Shown here one piece after another: positions 24,960 to 36,129 of a stretch of 64,000 nucleotides of DNA. Under the pieces are notes generated by a model. It was not told the DNA's origin, searched no databases, and was given only the letters and a program-made list of their open reading frames with translations. Position 1 is the first letter of the stretch. Each line of letters opens with the position of its first letter. This DNA comes from Bugulina stolonifera (taxonomy: Eukaryota > Bryozoa > Gymnolaemata > Cheilostomatida > Bugulidae). The position numbers were made by a program, and so were the translations under genes. The stretch spans positions 35,714,818 to 35,778,817 of the forward strand of contig OW285187.1 of the NCBI GenBank assembly GCA_935421135.1, written 5' to 3'.

Positions 24960-27900
24960 ATGGCTGCCACCGCTGCTGCTTCTCCGTTGTTCACGTGGCC
25001 AGACTATCTGGTTCTGGCTGTAATGTTACTTCTGTCAGCTGCCATCGGGTTCTACTATGCATTCACAGGAGGAAAACAGAGAACTACACGGGAGTATCTT
25101 ATGGCTGATCAGAACATGCACTGGTTTCCTGTCGCGTGCAGTCTGCTAGCAGGGTGAGTTACATGCACTACATAAAATAAATGATCTACATACAATACAG
25201 TCATGATCTACATGCGCTACTTGAGCTATTATACATGATATACATACAATACATGCACTACATAAGCTATTATACATGATATACATACAATACATGCACT
25301 ACATAAGCCATTATACATGATATACATACAATACATGCACTACATAAGCTATTATACATGATATACATACAAAACATGCGCTACTTGAGCTATTATACAT
25401 GATATACATACAATACATGCACTACATAAGCTATTATACATGATATACATACAAAACATGCACTACAAAACATATGCTATTATACATGATATACATACAA
25501 TACATGCACTACATATGCTCAGCACTATTACATGTATAATAGTACCGTAGACAGGCACTTTTGACAACATAATATAGAGGTCAATGCTGTCAACTGCACC
25601 ATGTTATACATGTATATAGAAAGTATAAATTACACAAGTCCACATTACTGATCAAATATGATTAAAAAATTAAATTCCGGACTCAACGGGCCCAACCTGT
25701 CCCGTATACACACCATACTACATGCTATACACTATGTTATATGTCTATACATGTACACTATGTCACATGTACATGTATATACACTACGTCACATGTGTAT
25801 ACATTTACACCATGTTACATGTGCATAAATGTATATATACATGTACACTATGTCACATGTACATAAATTCACATATGCATGTACACTATGTTGTCACACT
25901 GTATGTATATACATGTACATGTTTACTGTAGATACACACAGTAGATATGTAGATACATACAGTAGACATGTAGATACACACAGTAGATATGTAGATACAT
26001 ACAGTAGACATGTAGATACACACAGTAGATATGTAGATACATACAGTAGACATGTAGATACACACAGTAGATATGTAGATACATACAGTAGATATGTAGA
26101 TACATACAGTAGACATGTAGATACACACAGTAGATATGTAGATACATACAGTAGACATGTAGATACATACAGTAGATATGTAGATACATACAGTAGACAT
26201 GTAGATACACACAGTAGATATGTAGATACATACAGTAGATATGTAGATACACACAGTTACTGTAGACATGAGGATAAGAGCAGAGTTGGACTGAAAAAGG
26301 CAACATGTGAGAAATGGTTAGTTCATCATCCTCAAGCATTCCCAGGGTCAAACTGCCCTGAGCTGCATTAATAACTTCAATCACCTTATCAGCTGAATGT
26401 CTTGACAACTCTTAATGTAGAATAAAGTTTATTCTAGAAACTACACGGTTCAAACAGAATCTATGGCACATACATCTGAGATAATGAGTAAAAAGTACAA
26501 AATAATGATGAATTATAATTTCATCAACAGCATACTGAATTTAATACCATGTACAGCAGAGTGCACAATTAACATAACTTTGATTTAAATACATGGAGTT
26601 CACTTTTTGAGCGAAATGTTTTTAAATAATTAACATCACTTTTCAATTTATCATCTAACTGTTTGTTTGAAGAATCAAAGTGTATTTTATCTTGAAATTG
26701 TTTCTTAGGGAGATTTGCTATTCCCCATACATTCCCTAATGTTTTATTATCAAGATGGGGATATGGATTATATTTATCACTAAGAATATGAAATGGATTA
26801 CCATCACCAATTCCATCTTTATTCCATGGTGATGGATCTTTAAAACTATATCCATTTTCCATATTCAATCTTACTGGTGAGATTATTAAACCAAAAGGCA
26901 GCAGTAATAAAACCAGAGTTTAATGCACTCATGTGACATCAGGAAAGTAGAATAAAGCTTGATCAAATTCCCACAGAGGGAAAGTTGCAGTAAATTTACA
27001 AAAGTTCCCACATATGGGATTTGCTGCAGCCAAATTCACAGAGACACAACCTCAGCCAGAGTTTGTGAGATTAGAAGGTCCGAGCTCAAATGTTGACCTT
27101 CTGCGGCCAACACTTCACCTGAAACATCTAATTATACCATCATTATTATAGAGAATTTTTGCAATTTGCTAAATTAAATTTAGAATACAGTGAATAAGGT
27201 TTTTCACTAAGTTCATGGCATCTTTGACTAACCTAGATATTACTCCTGTTTACAATCAGTGTTATGGTAGCCAGTAGATGCCATGATTAGTGTCAACCAA
27301 GGGCCCATGACTCCATAAGCAGTGTATGTATATTGGAGATACTCGTATACTTGTACGACAGTACCTACGTGTACATGTATAATATCTATTTATAGGCTGA
27401 TATCCTCCAACGTCATACTCGGCTTACCAGGAGAAATCTACACATTCGGCACGATATTTATACTCAGTTATATATTTAAACCGATTGGAGTTGTCTTAGC
27501 TTTGGTCCTGTTCCTCCCCATCTTTAAACAGCTCAAGATCATCAGTGTATACGAGGTATGTATAATTCCTGACTCAGTGGCACATGATCACATGATCTAC
27601 ATGATCACATGATCTACATGATCACATGATCTACATGATCTACATGATCACCATGATCTACATGATCACATGATCTACATGATCTACATGATCACATGAT
27701 CTACATGATCTACATTTGGATCAGGTTTCCAGCCATAAACTCATTTTCCATCACACGAATCTACCATAGAAATAGTTCTAACATCCATGGGTTGTTAAAA
27801 TGTAGAGCTAGACTTGTATTACCTCTGTTACAGTACATAGAGAAGAGGTATGGGAAGGTGTTGAAGTACCTCATGCTTATAACTGGACTTCTAAACTGGG

Positions 27901-30900
27901 TAAGTCAATGTGTGCAGTGACAGCAGAGGCCAGGTGTACAGTGACAGCAGAGGCAAGGTGTACAGTGACAGCAGAGGTAAAGTGTTTTTCAAGTGCTTGT
28001 TGCAGTGCACCTAAATATATGTAGTTCTAGTGCATGTATCTCTGCTCCACTATCACCTACAGGTACTCAAGTTGAAGACAGTTTTGGAATTGTGGTAAAA
28101 GCTTTTAGCTTTTATTTGGCTCACAATAACTTTATTTTCAATTTGGCACAAGAGAAAATTACAGATGAAAAACACCTTTTTTGGCAAAAAGTTGCAGCTC
28201 TGTGAAATTTGAAATTTTAAGGCTTTGTTTTTCAAAATAAATAAATAAGTTAACAATATATTTTGTTGTTTATTTTGTAGCTGCTGTACACGACTCTAGT
28301 AGTCTATGGGCCAGCTCTATCTATATCAGTCGGTATGTGTGCACAAAGTAACACTGTACTACTGGGTGTAAGTATCGGGCTATGTAAGGTATGGGATAGA
28401 GTCCCTTGGCTATGTACACATATGTGACAAACCCCTACCGTTAAATACTATGAATTATTACCAATATCCAACATAGAGCATTGATCACTTCTATGTTCTA
28501 CTTGTCTCTGTGTCAACACCAGATATCAACCTCGGAGAGGAGAATTTACAATTCCTTCTAGGCAAGACGTAACAACAATTAAACAATTTTTTTTAGTTTG
28601 AAATTTTAATTTGATACTCTTGTACATACTGTATATGATAACACACACCTGTATACAGTGTATATTTATCTTTGGCCAATTATAGACGAAAGCGTAGCAG
28701 TTGGAAATTTAAATATCAGGAAGTCTAAATATAGCGATTCTCTGTAATCAATAATCAGAGAATTTGAGATCTAAAAACTGCTGAGTAACACCTTTGATAG
28801 AAAGTTACTTTATGACTTTGACTGCGTAACCTAAACAGAGACCATTTGGACTACACATTTTAGCGCTATAGAATTGAGAGATCAGGAGAAATATACTATG
28901 AGGAGCTGTTCGTAAAATATGTTTTAAAATTAGCTGTCTCTGATATGTTCACTTCACCATCTGTACTTTACCTGCAGTCCATAGCTTCCTACCAGCTCAT
29001 AATAGTGATATCTTCCATTTATAGTTACTGGGATGAACATCTGGTTGGCTGTGCTCTCCATCTCTCTGGTCGGGATTCTCTACACGGTGATGGTAAGCTA
29101 GCAACCAGAAATTTCCAAATACATTTATGTAATGTATTATTTGACTAATACACGTAAGGTCGAGCTTATCGTTTACATAGGAATTTCTAAATATTGGTGT
29201 GGGATAGATGTTTATTGCTAATCTGGGGAACATACTCGCAACTGAATTTATAATCTAAACTGGAAGTATACTGAGCTCTGAACCAACTAGTATACCTCTC
29301 ATGTGGAGGCAACTCCTGAGGATTTCAGCTCCACATGTACATTGCATGTGGTATGGAGTGGGCTTTACATAGCTGTAGAATACATGCTCAGTCTACCATG
29401 ATTATAGGGTGGGCTGAAAGCTGTGCTATGGGCAGACACAGTACAGCTGGTTATAATGGTGGCAGGAGTTCTATTAGTCATGGGATATGGCAGCATTAAA
29501 GAGGGAGGATTCACTCAAATAATTAAAGTCAATCAGCTGAGTGGTAGGATGGATATATTGGAGTAAGTATTAGGACTATTTATGCATCAAGACTACAATG
29601 TGCAACCCAGAAGAGTAGCAGTAATACGTGTTGTATTCCATCTAATGGTGTCACAATTAGGACTTACCTCCCCCTGCACACATACACACAGCTAGCTACC
29701 AACTATAAGCAGTTGGTTAATTGGAACTATTTGCTATAGATTATGTTTATATTCAAATGCTACCAGTAACAATTAACAGATTCACTTTCTCTGACACCTG
29801 CTGACTTTAGGGCATATTATTATAAACTACGGTTTGTTTGACTGTGTGTAACCTGAGTTATACCTTAATAGTAACAGCAACATAACTGTACTTTAGCAAT
29901 AACTTACTGACATTGTATTGTTTGGCAAACATGGCTGGGACACCTTTTCCACTGAAAGAATCATTTCCTAGAACAGTAGATAGCAGCTTCCACAGTGTCA
30001 CTCCAACCATAATAATCAAATGTATCTTTGGATTTCCTGCCAAATATTTGATGTAGAATAATATTGTTATTATTATGATAGATTAATGATACACTACTTG
30101 ACGACGTGACGTGACGTATTCCTTCTCCTCTTTCTAGAAACTAGGGATGCAGAGTGAATTAATACGTATTTATTTTTGACACCTGAATACTGTACATAGG
30201 CCTGTACTACATACTGTAGGTAGTAGACTAGACTGACCTGTACTACATACTGTAGGTAGTAGACTATACTGACCTGTACTACATACCGTAGGTAGTAGAC
30301 TAGACTGACCTGTACTACATACCGTAGGTAGTAGACTAGACTGACCTGTACTACATACCATAGGTAGTAGACTAGACTGACCTGTACTACATACTGTAGG
30401 TAGTAGACTAGAGTGACCTCTACTACATACCGTAGGTAGTAGACTAGACTGACCTGTACTACATACCGTAGGTAGTAGACTAGAGTGACCTCTACTACAT
30501 ACCGTAGGTAGTAGACTAGACTGACCTGTACTACATACTGTAGGTAGTAGATTAGACTGACCTGTACTACATACCGTAGGTAGTAGACTAGACTGACCTG
30601 TACTACATACCGTAGGTAGTAGATTAGACTGACCTGTACTACATACCGTAGGTAGTAGACTATACTGACCTGTACTACATACCGTAGGTAGTAGACTAGA
30701 CTGACCTCTACTACATACCGTAGGTAGTAGACTAGACTGACCTGTACTACATACTGTAGGTAGTAGATTAGACTGACCTGTACTACATACCATAGGTAGT
30801 AGATTAGACTGACCTGTACTACATACCGTAGGTAGTAGACTAGACTGACCTGTACTACATACTGTAGGTAGTAGACTAGACTGACCTGTACTACATACCG

Positions 30901-33900
30901 TAGGTAGTAGACTAGAGTGACCTCTACTACATACCGTAGGTAGTAGACTAGACTGACCTGTACTACATACTGTAGGTAGTAGACTAGACTGACCTGTACT
31001 ACATACCGTAGGTAGTAGACTAGAGTGACCTCTACTACATACCGTAGGTAGTAGACTAGACTGACCTGTACTACATACCGCTACCGTAAGTACTGGATAA
31101 ACGTCAATCACATACAGCAGGTGATCATACTTGGTATTTCATTTCTAGCTGTTTGCTTTTAGACCTTCCAAGTTTTTAGACTTTGATCCCAGAGCCCGGC
31201 ACTCAATATGGAGTCTGGGAACACATGGTATTATCCTACTAATCACTGCATATGGTTATAGTCCTCAGTCTACCCAGAGAGCGCTGGCTTTGAAGTCCAA
31301 CAAAGACATGGTGATGTAAGTATCTTTGTGTGTTTCTAACAATCATTGGTTTTAGCAGACTACTAAGGTAGTTATTAGTAATTGTCTGCTCTATGTCTGG
31401 AATGCCTAACGGAAGTATACGAGTATCCATTAGTATTTTTCAGACATTATTTTAGTTTTAGTAACTTAAGAATGCTAATATACATGTACATGTGGACTAT
31501 AGGATGCTAATATATATGTATATATGATGCTAATATAGTATATTTATGATGCTAATATATAATATATAAGGTGCTAATATCTCTGATTTTGTAGAGCTTA
31601 TAGTGTATGTGCCTTGGGAACTATCCTGTTTGGAGTTGTCTGCTCTCTGCTGGGACTGATTATATTTTCCCACAACAAGTATTGTGATCCCGTAGCCAAT
31701 GGAGATATATTCACCAAAGATCAGGTAAGTTTACACACACGTTTCAATAACATACATGTAGCATTGATTGATTGTAATTCGGTTAGTTTCTTCTGTGCAT
31801 TACGTATATGTGTTACAGGTTTACCCTCTGTATATTGTATGTGCTACAGGTTTACCCTCTGTATATCGTATGTATTACAGGTTTACCCTCTGTATATTGT
31901 ATATCTAACAGGTTTACCCTCTGTATATTGTATGTGTTACAGGTTTGCCCTCTGTATATTGTATATCTTACAGGTTTACCCTCTGTATATTGTATATCTA
32001 ACAGGTTTACCCTCTGTATATTGTATATCTTACAGGTTTACCCTCTGTATATAATGCAGCTGCTAGGTCACCTACCAGGATTACCTGGTCTCATCCTATC
32101 GTCTATATTCAGTGCATCTCTCAGGTTAGTGATCTCTAATATTAAACTAAACACTTTTCATGGTAAATTTCTAAATATACAAAACTTACAATTATTTAAT
32201 CATAACTTTTGGTGATAGGAACAACTACTAGAGAAAGAACCCTGCTTGTACAATATTCTAGCAGACTCCTACCAGTAGCCAAAAAAATCAAGTGACCTGG
32301 TACAGCACTCTATTGTAAATACGTGTAGAAAGCAATAATATACTATTATATGAACAGACAAACCGTATCAAATCTCTGATGACTATGACTTTAAATATCT
32401 ATTTCTCCAGCACAATTAGCTCCATATTGAATGCTGGAGCAGCCGTTATACTCAACGACTGTGTACGGCCATTTAAACCAAACCTGAGTGAGAGAAACGC
32501 GACGATTTTATCAAAGATCTTCTCCCTTTTATTGGGAGTTATCTCTGTTGTACTGTGTGTGTTTGCTCGTTACTTTGGAACCAGCTTGTTATCGGTAAGC
32601 ATGAGTCTGTAGTAAGCCTTCTATATTTATTATGGTGCATTTGCCGGAGACAAATTGGTCAGCTACGTTCTGAGAGTATCTAACACATGATTTCGTAAAT
32701 GAATCTTGAATAATTCGAAAAATTCTACAAAATTCATTGTGTGTTTATGCAGCATTTGCTCTTTATAGATGGGTCTGACATTTGTTGGTGTATTCGGAGG
32801 TTCAACATTCGCTGCCTTTACGATGGGTATATTTATGCCTGTGATAAACAGTAAAGGTGCTGTCATTGGCTATATCGCTGGAAGCCGTAAGTTGACATTT
32901 CCAGTGTAACACACGTAGCTTGTTATGTTCTCCAGTGTCGTGTTTTTGTTGTACATGTATTATAGATAATTATAGGATAGCATTGTAGTGTTCAATATGT
33001 GATGTATATCTAAAATATTTTATTAGAAACCAAATATTCTTGCATATCATCTCTATCTCTATCTAGTGTATACGTGTAACTTGTCCATCTTCAGTCTACG
33101 CAGCATGGACAGGATTCGGTGGACTGATAAACAAACCATACGTCTACCACTACCCAGTAACTACAGCTGGATGTAACATAACAGACACTAGTATACTGGC
33201 TAACATATCCTCTCCAGTGTATGACCCCAGTACATGGGACCCCCAGTCTCACTACAGGTATGTTATGACACACAGGCTATAATATATGGCACCCTGTACC
33301 CATTCATTATGGAGCTACTACTAATACGGTGAATCAAATAACAACTATTGTTGAAAGTTTTTATACCAACAACTAGGATGTCTGTACAAATATTATTGAC
33401 ATGTAATACAGGATGATGACTTCATCAATATATCCATACTTACAGAACTGGAGTATCTGCTCTGTATGATATCTCATATCTATACGTTGGTACTGGAGGT
33501 TCCTTGGTCACTCTTATAGTATCTCTCATATTCAGCTTGATTCTTGGTGAGTCCTGGTTACTAATCCTCATTCTGTACAACATCGAAAAATAATGACATC
33601 ACTTCTTGTAAAATAGGAAGTCTTCTACGTTTATGTCAACTTTCTCTCCACTGAGTCAAAGGCCTTAACAGTGACAGTGTGACAAAGCATGTACATACAT
33701 GTACATCATTCACATTGTCGTTTTGGCCACGGATAGTGTTGCATCTCTAACACTCATTCCAGCAAGAGAAGATGATAAACTGATAGATAGAAGACTTCTC
33801 TCTCCTCTGATTCTGAACAGGTGCTGCCTGATGCCACGTAGTTGGAGAGCAAGGATAGACATGAGTGACATCAACAAGAAGGTACAATGTACTCTTATAG

Positions 33901-34336
33901 CATAAAGCAATTCCAAAACTCTTAGTCATTATAGAGTTGTCTTTCCTTAGCAATTATAGCTACAAGAGAAGACAACTATAAGTACATGTAGATGCAGGCA
34001 TAATAGGATTACTGTATTGCTCAGGTACTCAGACTATTAGACTGGTTGGTCCACTTCTATTATAAAACTAAACATTTAACACAAAATATATGGTTATTGT
34101 GTTATATAATATTCAATTTGATACAGTATTATTGTTTTGGTAGCAAATTACAATCATGTGTATGGATGTATTATAGTATGTATTATACTATACTATAATA
34201 ATTCTGTATCTGTATGTTGTAGACTGAGAGTCAAAAGTTTGGTAGAAGTATAAGTACTCTAGAGCCAATGGAAGGTAATGTAAATCCAGTGTGTGAGAAC
34301 CAAGGCTGTGATGAATCCACTAGCTCTAAACTTTAG
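24960..34336 (+). CDS. SLC5 gene 2: sodium-coupled monocarboxylate/vitamin transporter-like
   Basis: Fifteen exons: 24960-25153, 27396-27555, 27834-27899, 28281-28332, 29025-29092, 29408-29562, 31163-31315, 31595-31724, 32036-32124, 32411-32594, 32769-32886, 33095-33257, 33446-33546, 33763-33881, 34223-34336. The total is 1866 nt (621 aa), open throughout, with the same phases as genes 1 and 3. The product starts MAATAAASPLFTWPDY and runs through the SLC5 hallmarks [62 protein letters not shown] and STISSILNAGAA (the region expected to carry the Na+ site). A loop with NIT and NIS glycosylation sequons (exon 12) precedes the last helices. The tail ends SSKL, a class-I PDZ-type ligand. A role in Na+-driven uptake of small organic anions or vitamins at the cell surface is inferred from the family. 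The exon-9 acceptor is repeated in tandem upstream. Confidence 0.92.
25200..25515. repeat. ~41-bp tandem repeat in intron 1 of SLC5 gene 2, about 7 copies
   Basis: Units of the type TATTATACATGATATACATA, then CAATACATGCACTACATAAGC, with small length changes. Confidence 0.85.
25921..26262. repeat. 21-bp minisatellite, about 16 copies
   Basis: Unit GTAGATACACACAGTAGATA plus T, alternating with the ACATACAGTAGACAT variant. It gives open frames in several registers and lies in intron 1 of gene 2. Confidence 0.93.
26566..26914 (-). pseudogene. Intronic antisense open frame of unknown origin, secreted-protein-like
   Basis: An open minus-strand frame of about 115 codons runs from a stop at 26914-26912 to a stop near 26566. 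Its only usable ATG is internal, at 26868 or 26862. The frame begins with a hydrophobic run (LVLLLLPFGLII), then NMENGYSFKDPSPWNKDG, IGDGNPF, NPYPHLDNKTLGNVWG and a charged tail ending FKSKLC. The composition is not repeat-like and looks like true protein. NKDGIGDGNPF recalls the DxDGxGD calcium loop of thrombospondin type-3 repeats. It lies in intron 1 of SLC5 gene 2. Without an ATG before the hydrophobic run it may be an exon of another gene, a retrocopy or a fragment. I do not recognise the family. Confidence 0.4.
27584..27715. repeat. ATGATCACATGATCTACATG-type array
   Basis: Alternating CATGATCTA and CATGATCA blocks in intron 2 of SLC5 gene 2. GATC and CATG palindromes occur throughout. 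Confidence 0.85.
27910..27981. repeat. 24-bp tandem repeat, 3 copies
   Basis: Unit GTGTACAGTGACAGCAGAGG plus CAAG. It begins about 10 bp after the exon-3 donor of SLC5 gene 2. Confidence 0.85.
30190..31085. repeat. 36-bp minisatellite, about 25 copies
   Basis: Unit begins GTAGGTAGTAGACTAGACTG and ends CTACATACC. The minus-strand 313-codon frame with a 12-residue period (core SSLLPTVCS) follows from 36 being a multiple of three. It lies in intron 6 of gene 2. The same place in gene 3 (51350-51400) has only about two related units, so the expansion is specific to gene 2. Confidence 0.93.
31500..31582. repeat. Short AT-rich GATGCTAATATA array
   Basis: About four degenerate units just before exon 8 of gene 2. 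The equivalent array in gene 3 (51790-52140) is several times longer. Confidence 0.8.
31812..32053 (+). repeat. 31-bp minisatellite made of the exon-9 splice acceptor, 8 copies (SLC5 gene 2)
   Basis: Each unit carries TTACAG|GTTTACCCTCTGTATAT or a close variant, the last intron bases and first exon bases of exon 9. The true acceptor is the last (exon start 32036). Upstream acceptors at 31850 and 31943 are in frame with exon 9, and the frame between is open, so they would add 62 or 31 residues. Confidence 0.88.
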
Positions 34337-34392
34337 AAAGAGGAGAGAGACTGGACTATTACTACAGGTTCACTTAGAGTTATGTAGCTTTG

Positions 34393-34577
34393 TACTGTAT
34401 AATCCCATCATAGTCAAAGTATTTAGTAGTACTGTATAATCCCATCATAGTCAAAGTATTCAGTAGTACTGTATAATCCCATCATAGTCAAAGTATTCAG
34501 TAGTCCTGTATAATCCCATCATAGCCAAAGTATTCAGTAGTACTGTATAATCCCATCATAGTCAAAGTATTCAGTAG
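34393..34577. repeat. 37-bp tandem repeat, 5 copies, downstream of SLC5 gene 2
   Basis: Units read GTAGTACTGTATAATCCCAT followed by CATAGTCAAAGTATTCA. The array starts about 55 bp after the stop and is probably in the 3' untranslated region. Confidence 0.9.
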
Positions 34578-34659
34578 ATACAGTCATGTAACTATACACT
34601 CTGTTGCATAATACAAGTAAGTCATGTAATATAATCTAGCATGTGGCATGAATTTAGTA

Positions 34660-34850
34660 ATAGTAACCGTAATATAGCAACAGTATGTTAGTTTCCATAG
34701 TAGTCATAATATAGCAACAGTATGTCAGTTTCCATAGTAACCGTAACATAGCAACAGTATGTCAGCTTCCATAGTTACCGTAATATAGCAACAGTATGTC
34801 AGTTTCCATAGTAACCATAATATAGCAACAGTATGTCAGTTTCCTTAGAG
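34660..34850. repeat. 37-bp tandem repeat with X-box-like strings, about 5 copies
   Basis: Units of the type GTAATATAGCAACAGTATGT, then CAGTTTCCATAGTAACC. Two units (34728-34741 and 34802-34815) contain GTTTCCATAGTAAC, which fits the nematode X-box form GTHNCC-AT-RRNAAC. Confidence 0.85.
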
Positions 34851-35061
34851 TGTATGATATGATAACTAGCTTACTACTTTGGTTAGGACGAGGGGTACAC
34901 CGACACATTGTGTTACTATGTAACTACTAATCTACACTAATCATTTTGAGTTGTGTTCCCTGTCACGCATGACAGTAAACAATCACAATGTATTCCTGCT
35001 ATCTTTATAATGGTAGTATCACTATCATCTAAATACATTATCTAGATTTGAATGATGGACT

Positions 35062-35067
35062 AATAAA
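35062..35067 (+). promoter_or_regulatory. Possible polyadenylation signal of SLC5 gene 2
   Basis: AATAAA lies about 725 bp after the gene 2 stop codon, before the 16-bp satellite. Other AATAAA strings exist, so this is only a candidate. Confidence 0.3.
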
Positions 35068-35639
35068 GTTATATTCAGAAGGACTATTGTTATTACAGGA
35101 ATAACACAACGTAGTCTGTTATGGGGAAATTAAAATATATTGTAAAGTTTTGAGCTGTCCGTCAAAGAGCTACAGTAACCAAATCCAATTCAGTTGCGAT
35201 AAAATAGAATTGCATATAAAGAGGATTAAGAATAAAAAGACCACAAGAAACAATCACAATTTGGCACAAATAAAGACATTATGCACATGTACATGTACAT
35301 GATTGTAGTCCATATGCATTTATAAATAATGTTGTGGTATAGCTGAATTTAGTGTGCACATAACACTGTCTAATCAGCATTATGTAGACCTAATAGCTTG
35401 TCTCAGCACCATATTGTGTTCATTTATATAATTACATAATATCATATTGGCAATATTGTAAGAATAATTAATTTTTGCAATGCAGTTTATTTTTCTAATA
35501 CAGTTTTATTCTTGTAAAACAAATTCACTTTTGCAGTTTGGTTAGTAGCATGTCTATAGAAATGGACAGCAGATGCTGCCAATCTTTCTGCACAGCTCAG
35601 CTTGTTAGTGTAATCTGTGACACCAGGTAGAAAGTATCG

Positions 35640-36129
35640 TACACTAACCGTATTACACTGTTGTATTACACTAACCGTATTACACTGTAACCGTATTACA
35701 CTGTAACCGTATTATACTGTAACCGTATTACACTGTAACCGTATTACACTGTAACCGTATTATACCGTAACTGTATTACACTGTAACCGTATTACACTGT
35801 AACCGTATTACACTGTAACCGTATTATACTGTAACCGTATTACACTGTAACCGTATTACACTGTAACCGTATTACACTGTAACCGTATTACACTGTAACC
35901 GTATTACACTGTAACCGTATTACACTGTAACCGTATTACACTGTAACCGTATTACACTGTAACCGTATTACACTGTAACCGTATTACACTGTAACCGTAT
36001 TACACTGTAACCGTATTACACTGTAACCGTATTACACTGTAACCGTATTACACTGTAACCGTATTACACTGTAACCGTATTATACTGTAACCGTATTACA
36101 CTGTAACCGTATTACACTGTAACCGTATT
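35640..36129. repeat. 16-bp satellite, about 30 copies, interrupted by a hAT transposon
   Basis: Unit CCGTATTACACTGTAA. The array stops at 36129 and one further unit resumes at 41836, after the hAT element, so the transposon landed in the array's last units. Confidence 0.95.
36122..36129. repeat. Left target-site duplication of the hAT element
   Basis: ACCGTATT, identical to 41836-41843. Eight base pairs is the standard hAT duplication length. The string is also part of the satellite unit, so some of the match could come from the array itself. Confidence 0.85.

Noticed and set aside
30170..31111. 313-codon minus-strand frame with a 12-residue period
   Set aside because: Created by a 36-bp intronic minisatellite; nearly absent from the paralogous intron.
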